Source: an uncultured Schumannella sp.
GTDB lineage: Bacteria; Actinomycetota; Actinomycetes; Actinomycetales; Microbacteriaceae
Reading direction: 5' to 3'
Assembly (NCBI RefSeq): GCF_905479755.1
Contig: NZ_CAJQNT010000048.1
Location: 1 to 49,124 of the forward strand
DNA: 49,124 bases
Shown here: positions 44,935 to 49,124 of the stretch, piece by piece
Layout of the letters: each line of letters begins with the position of its first letter
Position numbering within the stretch: position 1 is the first letter of the stretch
Made by a program: the position numbers and the translations under genes
Notes under the pieces: model-generated
Seen by the model: the letters and a program-made list of their open reading frames with translations, nothing else
Databases searched by the model: none
What the model was told of the DNA's origin: nothing

Positions 44935-45226
44935 GAGGGTAGCGGAGCGAGCCATCGTCGGTTTGATGCGTGCGGGGCGGAAGTCGACCCCGCGAACTTG
45001 GTCGCGGCCGTGCGGTACAGGAGCGGCAGCCGCTCCCTCCCCCCGGGGGGCTTGCGGAGCTTCAATTTGGTCGGGCGACAAGGCGACGTGGCTTGGGTGC
45101 GGTCGATTGCGACGCACCCTTCCCAGACGTAGCGCTAGTCGAATTTCGGTCAGGTACGGTGCGGAAGGGCCGACGTCAATGATCGAGGCGCTAGGTTCCT
45201 TTTAGGTGACTTAGATAGGAGATCTC
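44935..45226. other. Island intergenic region with hairpins, no gene
   Basis: Divergent region between the pseudogene and the DGQHR gene. It holds GCGGGG/CCCCGC (around 44972-44993), GAGCGG-CAG-CCGCTC (45021-45035) and a CCCCCCGGGGGG palindrome (45039-45050), which could form adjacent stems. A likely promoter zone with TTAGAT and AGGAGA (45217-45222) lies just before the GTG at 45227. No tRNA fold could be made from these stems. Confidence 0.5.
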
Positions 45227-46720
45227 GTGACTGTTCGCCGCGCACTCCGTGTCAATCAATGGCTCCCTGAGTGGGATCGCATCCAGTTCGATTCGGCTAA
45301 GCGTCAGGATCGCCCAGAGCCTTGGTTTCTCCTGCTTTCGGTTCCAGCGCGAGATCTTCGACGTCTTGCTGACGTCGCCAAACGTCAGTCGAGCCCGCTT
45401 ATTCCTGGGTCTGCTGAGACCGGAATTCAGCGAGGTCTTCAGTCATCCCGTGCCGAGGAAATCAGCAGATACGTTCGAACTGGCTACCCGATGTCCTCGC
45501 TGAGGGGTGCGCGACTCAAGATGGCCGACGATGCGCTTCGCAAGCCAGGCTGGCTCGCATCGTCAATTATCGTAAACATCCTGCTGCCGGGCGAACAACG
45601 GGATGGGCGAATTCTTCATCCCGAAGATGCAATCGTGGTGGAAGAAGACACATCGGACGCCTTCGGAAGCTACAAGGTGTCGTATCCCGACTCTTGGAGC
45701 GCTGACTGGGACCCGCTCGTTCGAGCACCGATGGAAGTGATCGATGGGCAGCACCGCCTCTGGGCCTTCACCGGCGACGAAGAGTACGACAACTTTGAGC
45801 TGCCGGTGGTGGCTTTTGTCAATTTGGATCTTGCGTGGCAGGCATATTTATTCTGGACGGTGAACATTAAGCCCAAACGGATTAGCCCTTCTCTGGCTTA
45901 TGACCTGTATCCCTTGTTGAGGGAACAGGAGTGGCTCGAGGCGGGCGAGGGGCTTTCCGTGTATCGCGAAACCCGGGCGCAAGAAATTGTTGAGGTTCTC
46001 TACTCATTCCCGGAGAGCCCTTGGTACTCTCGGGTCAACATGCTCGGCGACTCAAACCGCAGCGTCGCGCCTGTCACTCAAGCGGGATTTGTAAGGAGCC
46101 TGACAAGTTCATACGTCCGCGCATGGAACTCCGGCGCAAGTGGCCTCGGTGGGCTGTTCGGCGGGTCGGAGGAAGGTAGCGGACTCAACTGGAACCGGCT
46201 GCAACAGACGAGTCTGATCGTCGAACTCTGGACGCTGCTCGCCACTCAGATTGCAGCGCGTCGGCTGGAAGGAGCGGTCTCTCGCGGCGAGGACTTTTTC
46301 AGCCCAGACGGCCAACCTAGTCTCGTTCCGACGGATCAAGGCATCCGATGTGTAATGCAGGTGTCAAATGATCTGCTTCGGTCGATCGCGAATTCGCTCG
46401 AGTTCTTCGACTGGGAGTTCGGCTTTGCGGAGGAGGCGTTCGAAGCTGCGGACGTCCGCGCGTGCCTCGATTCACTGCGTCAACTTGAACTGCATGCCAT
46501 CCTTGACAATCTCGCGGAAGTCCTTTCTCGTTTCGACTGGAGGACGCTAAAGGCGGCGGGTCTGACGGACACTCAGCGAGACTTGAAATCCGCTTACCGT
46601 GGAAGCGGCGGATATGCGCTCCTAAGGCGCCACGTTCTCGAGCACATTGCGACCGACTCGAATACTCGGCTAGCTAACGAAGCGAGCCGGTTGCTCCCTG
46701 CTCGAGCGGATGACGAATAG
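45227..46720 (+). CDS. DGQHR-domain protein (DndB-like)
   Basis: 497 residues from GTG at 45227, with AGGAGA at 45217-45222. The hallmark EVIDGQHRLWAF has Asp173-Gly-Gln-His-Arg177, followed by LPVVAFVNLDLAWQAYLFWTVNIKPKRISPSLAYDLYPLL, the ParB/DndB-like core. DGQHR proteins occur in DNA phosphorothioation (DndB), DNA deazaguanine (DpdB-like) and other mobile modification loci, where they regulate or process DNA. The C-terminal half is helical without a recognised domain. Base use is visibly less G+C-rich than the housekeeping genes, a sign of transfer. It overlaps the next gene by 11 nt, so the pair is co-translated. Confidence 0.85.
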   Translation: MTVRRALRVNQWLPEWDRIQFDSAKRQDRPEPWFLLLSVPARDLRRLADVAKRQSSPLIPGSAETGIQRGLQSSRAEEISRYVRTGYPMSSLRGARLKMADDALRKPGWLASSIIVNILLPGEQRDGRILHPEDAIVVEEDTSDAFGSYKVSYPDSWSADWDPLVRAPMEVIDGQHRLWAFTGDEEYDNFELPVVAFVNLDLAWQAYLFWTVNIKPKRISPSLAYDLYPLLREQEWLEAGEGLSVYRETRAQEIVEVLYSFPESPWYSRVNMLGDSNRSVAPVTQAGFVRSLTSSYVRAWNSGASGLGGLFGGSEEGSGLNWNRLQQTSLIVELWTLLATQIAARRLEGAVSRGEDFFSPDGQPSLVPTDQGIRCVMQVSNDLLRSIANSLEFFDWEFGFAEEAFEAADVRACLDSLRQLELHAILDNLAEVLSRFDWRTLKAAGLTDTQRDLKSAYRGSGGYALLRRHVLEHIATDSNTRLANEASRLLPARADDE

Positions 46721-48071
46721 CGTGGAGCCTTTGTCGGCGGCCGAGTCTGCGGCAATTGGCGCGGCGAGTGCGAACGTAGTCGAGGACCACTTCTTCACAG
46801 TTTCCCGGCGCTATTCAGACACGGGCAGCTGGATCCCGGCGAGCTCGCCGTTTGGCGGCGAGAACACTTTTCACCGCCTCAGAACATTCGACTTCGCGAA
46901 GATGAACGCGCGCACGACGGAGTCTCTCGCAGAGTTTCTCAGCGCCTCTGTGCTCCTCCATTGTGCTGACGCCTGGGCGTACTTTGGACGCTCGCTGGCT
47001 GCTCTGTCGCACGGATCGCTTTCGGTCGCGCAGCATCTGCTCTACTACTCCGAACTGCGATCGGCAATGGCGATCTTGGCGCGGAACGGCATCTATTGCA
47101 TCGACCGGACGAACTTCGTGCTCGACGCTGGCAAGAACGTGCATCGGCTAAAGGCTGACGGCACACATGTTGCGGTGTGGCGCTACTTTGACGCTTGGTC
47201 GCGCGGGTCGGCGGCGATTTCCCCGATAGCAGGTTCGGTCAAGCTGCTCGGGTCAGCTTTGCCCGACTGGTTGGATGCTCGGCATGGCCTCGCCTCGGCG
47301 GCATTGATGGTGCCCCAGCTGTTATCGGCGTGGGGTGCGGACCTCCGCTTCTACGCGCGTGACCAGAAGTGGAGGAACTACAATTCTTACGTCCCGCAGC
47401 ACGCGTCAGCAGCGGCGCAACATCACACACCGAGTTGGCTCACAAGTGCTGTCTCGGAGGTTTGGAAGCTCGTGTGGTCGTCGGGCGGGGAGACGTTTTC
47501 CGAACTCGACGCGTGGTTGACTCGCGGTGCAGTGCAACAAGCCTTCAGAGAGGCGACAGACGAAGAGCCCGCGTACTCGCTGAAGTACGCACGAGTGCTG
47601 GACACGGCGCTTCCATCGCTAGTCGACGCCGCTTTCCAAACACGCGCTCGTACAGTACTTCGCAATCCTCTAGGGGATTCTCCCGAGATTCTCCGACTCG
47701 CCGAGGCGCGCCCTCACGCGAGAATTCCATCATCTGTGGCGACGAAGGGGATGATCGGGCGTGCGCTCATCTTGGCCCGGTTGGCCACTGCCAACACGCA
47801 GTCTTTGGCAACGGCGTCGGGAGTTTCGCCCGACGCCTTCGAGCCATGGGGATTGGATCTGTTCTTGCGGTCGGGCATCGGAGTACCTGAGCGCTCGCGG
47901 TCTGGATTGCTCGATACTCAGTCGGACATCATCCTCGAACTAGAGATGCTTCAGGATTCCGAGCCCGATAAGACGCTCGAGGGCCTGGCAAACGTGTCGT
48001 CATCCTGGTCGCACAGTTACATGCTGCTGACGAAGGTCGAGCGAGCCCTAGTCTGGTCTATGGTCGCGTGA
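46710..48071 (+). CDS. Unrecognised 453-aa protein of the DGQHR/Dam cassette
   Basis: ATG at 46710 overlaps the DGQHR gene by 11 nt. No signal peptide or clear membrane span. A helical stretch near residues 80-125 (LHCADAWAYFGRSLAALSHGSLSVAQHLLYYSELRSAMAILARNGI) has the look of HEPN-type helices, and RTNFVLDAGKNVHRLKADGTHVAVWRYFDAW follows. TKGMIGRALILARLATANTQSLA and LTKVERALVWSMV are further helical pieces. No nuclease, helicase or ATPase motif was found. Position between a DGQHR gene and a Dam methyltransferase suggests a modification or defence function; that is inference only. Confidence 0.8.
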   Translation: MTNSVEPLSAAESAAIGAASANVVEDHFFTVSRRYSDTGSWIPASSPFGGENTFHRLRTFDFAKMNARTTESLAEFLSASVLLHCADAWAYFGRSLAALSHGSLSVAQHLLYYSELRSAMAILARNGIYCIDRTNFVLDAGKNVHRLKADGTHVAVWRYFDAWSRGSAAISPIAGSVKLLGSALPDWLDARHGLASAALMVPQLLSAWGADLRFYARDQKWRNYNSYVPQHASAAAQHHTPSWLTSAVSEVWKLVWSSGGETFSELDAWLTRGAVQQAFREATDEEPAYSLKYARVLDTALPSLVDAAFQTRARTVLRNPLGDSPEILRLAEARPHARIPSSVATKGMIGRALILARLATANTQSLATASGVSPDAFEPWGLDLFLRSGIGVPERSRSGLLDTQSDIILELEMLQDSEPDKTLEGLANVSSSWSHSYMLLTKVERALVWSMVA

Positions 48072-48109
48072 AGACTGGAGAAGCGCAGTGAGTACATGTC
48101 GATCGGCTA

Positions 48110-49000
48110 ATGGTGACTGACCAGAACTTTGAGCGCGTCGACCCGTTCCTGCGATGGGCAGGAGGTAAGCGCTGGCTCAGGCCGACGGTAAACCAGATTC
48201 TCGGAAACCGTCGTATATCAGGTTATATTGAACCATTTCTGGGCGGCGCGTCGATCTTCATGGGGCTCGCGGTCGCAGGTCGAAGTGTTCTCGCGGATCT
48301 GAATGAAGAACTCGTTGGGGTTTACCAGGCAGTGCGCGACTCCCACGTCGCCGTAGCTGAGGCTCTCGAAGGGTACGAGAACACGCCGGAAGCGTACTAC
48401 TCGGCTCGAGCGAACGTGCCGAGAGATTTGCCGTCCCGGGCCGCAAGATTCATTTATCTCAACCACACTTCCTTCAACGGTATTCACCGGGTCAATCTCA
48501 AAGGCGAATACAACGTCCCTTTTGGGTACCGAAAGACGGTGAACATGCCCAGTCTTGCGACGCTCACTTTTGCATCACAGAAGCTTTCGAAGTCAACACT
48601 TTGCTCTGGAGACTTTGCCGTCTCGCTGCGCGACGCTAAAGCTGGAGATCTCGTTTTTCTCGACCCTCCGTACACGGTCGCTCACAACGCAAATGGCTTC
48701 GTGAAATACAACCAACACCTTTTCTCGTTCTCGGATCAACAGCGACTCGCGTTGGAAATTGAACGTTTGCTTTCATTGGGTGCAGATTTCATACTGACCA
48801 ACGCCGCGCACGCGTCGGTCGCGGACCTCTTCGGTCCGCTAGGGAATCAAGTCGTCGTGTCGAGGAAAAACGCGGTCGGCGGCCGCCGCGCGACAAGAGG
48901 CCGGGCTGAAGAGTTCCTCTTCACGAACCTCGATGTTTCAATGTTGAGCGGCGCTCCAGCCCCATCGAATGACCCGGACGAGGGGTCAAGTCCCGGGTAG
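48110..49000 (+). CDS. Dam-family DNA adenine-N6 methyltransferase
   Basis: 296 residues from ATG at 48110 (or GTG at 48113); there is no good ribosome site, and the 38-nt gap after the previous gene suggests the same transcript. The SAM-binding motif is PFLRWAGGKRWL near the start, GYIEPFLGGASIFMGL and the adjoining VLADLNEELVGVY follow, RFIYLNHTSFNGIHRVN is the Dam-family FNG motif, and VFLDPPYTVAH holds the catalytic DPPY (Asp185-Tyr188). It is the alpha-class (D12) arrangement of Dam and DpnM. The target sequence cannot be read from the protein. No cognate restriction gene is visible inside the window. Confidence 0.93.
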   Translation: MVTDQNFERVDPFLRWAGGKRWLRPTVNQILGNRRISGYIEPFLGGASIFMGLAVAGRSVLADLNEELVGVYQAVRDSHVAVAEALEGYENTPEAYYSARANVPRDLPSRAARFIYLNHTSFNGIHRVNLKGEYNVPFGYRKTVNMPSLATLTFASQKLSKSTLCSGDFAVSLRDAKAGDLVFLDPPYTVAHNANGFVKYNQHLFSFSDQQRLALEIERLLSLGADFILTNAAHASVADLFGPLGNQVVVSRKNAVGGRRATRGRAEEFLFTNLDVSMLSGAPAPSNDPDEGSSPG

Positions 49001-49030
49001 TGGTGTAGCGCGATCCTTCGTTGTGTTGGC

Positions 49031-49124
49031 TTAGGCGCTGAGTTCGAGGGCGGGTTGGTCGGTCACCTCGTTTCCTGTCTGGGGGACGAGGCTCAAGCGG
49101 CTCTTGGCGAGGATCTCGAGTCCG
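49031..49124 (-). CDS. C-terminal tail of a gene entering from the right edge
   Basis: An open frame of 30 codons runs from the right edge to a TAA at 49033-49031: GLEILAKSRLSLVPQTGNEV, then a short acidic tail. RLSLVPQ is reminiscent of the last strand of EVE domains (R-L-S-V-x-P), which bind modified bases, but 30 residues are too few to decide; a transposase tail is also possible. It is convergent with the Dam gene. Bases 49001-49030 show nothing. Confidence 0.4.
   Translation of the reverse strand, partial: GLEILAKSRLSLVPQTGNEVTDQPALELSA

Noticed and set aside
44972-45075. Adjacent stems considered as a tRNA or structured RNA gene
   Set aside because: No cloverleaf, no TTCGA-type T-loop and no CCA-end context could be fitted.

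Overview
The window is high-GC actinobacterial DNA, most probably from a Microbacteriaceae-type member of the Micrococcales. Supporting signs are strong G/C third-position bias, many GTG starts, stop/start overlaps (ATGA, GTGA), an actinobacterial-type GlgE and short GlgP, DUF2510 and DUF222/HNH proteins, and frequent TAnnnT boxes placed so that transcripts would begin at the start codon (leaderless mRNAs). No rRNA, tRNA, CRISPR array or complete insertion sequence was seen.

Layout. 1-6.1 kb: the end of a secreted or lipoprotein gene, a thioredoxin-fold/TPR (CnoX-like) protein, then glgB and glgE on the minus strand. 6.1-10.6 kb: a five-gene operon made of a SipW/ER-type signal peptidase and four exported proteins, three of them with hydrophobic signal/anchor regions of the type this peptidase family handles and one with a ricin-B-like domain; structured RNA lies before and inside it. 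10.6-13.2 kb: glycogen phosphorylase. 13.4-20.9 kb: a ROK regulator, an ABC sugar importer (binding protein and two permeases, no ATPase) and a GH38 alpha-mannosidase, which together look like a mannoside-uptake operon. 21-33.2 kb: housekeeping genes (YbaK-type deacylase, DUF2510 protein, glgX, cysteine desulfurase, mnmA, a DUF1905 protein, ligA, a DUF1023 hydrolase, gatC and gatA). 33.2-39.4 kb: a small HsmA-like membrane protein behind a DosR-like box, a DUF222/HNH protein, a 56-residue membrane protein behind an 11-bp palindrome, a methyltransferase overlapping an adenosine-deaminase-like gene that has lost the family glutamate, a DoxX-like protein and gatB.

From about 39.45 kb to the end the window becomes an accessory island: REP-like repeats, an AbiEi/AbiEii toxin-antitoxin pair, and a conserved-type gene broken into two remnants on either side of a 2.5-kb two-gene cassette whose lipoprotein gene carries a frameshift in a run of nine G. 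The last part, visibly lower in G+C, holds a DGQHR-domain (DndB-like) protein, an unrecognised 453-residue protein and a Dam-type adenine methyltransferase, and then the tail of a convergent gene. This DGQHR/unknown/Dam cassette is the best candidate for an undescribed DNA-modification or defence system.

How the genes fit together: glgE and glgB (polymer extension and branching), glgX (debranching) and glgP (phosphorolysis) give most of an alpha-glucan synthesis and breakdown cycle at three loci within 24 kb. The cysteine desulfurase next to mnmA suggests a dedicated sulfur supply for tRNA 2-thiouridine. GatC, GatA and GatB together form the amidotransferase, with gatB separated from gatCA.
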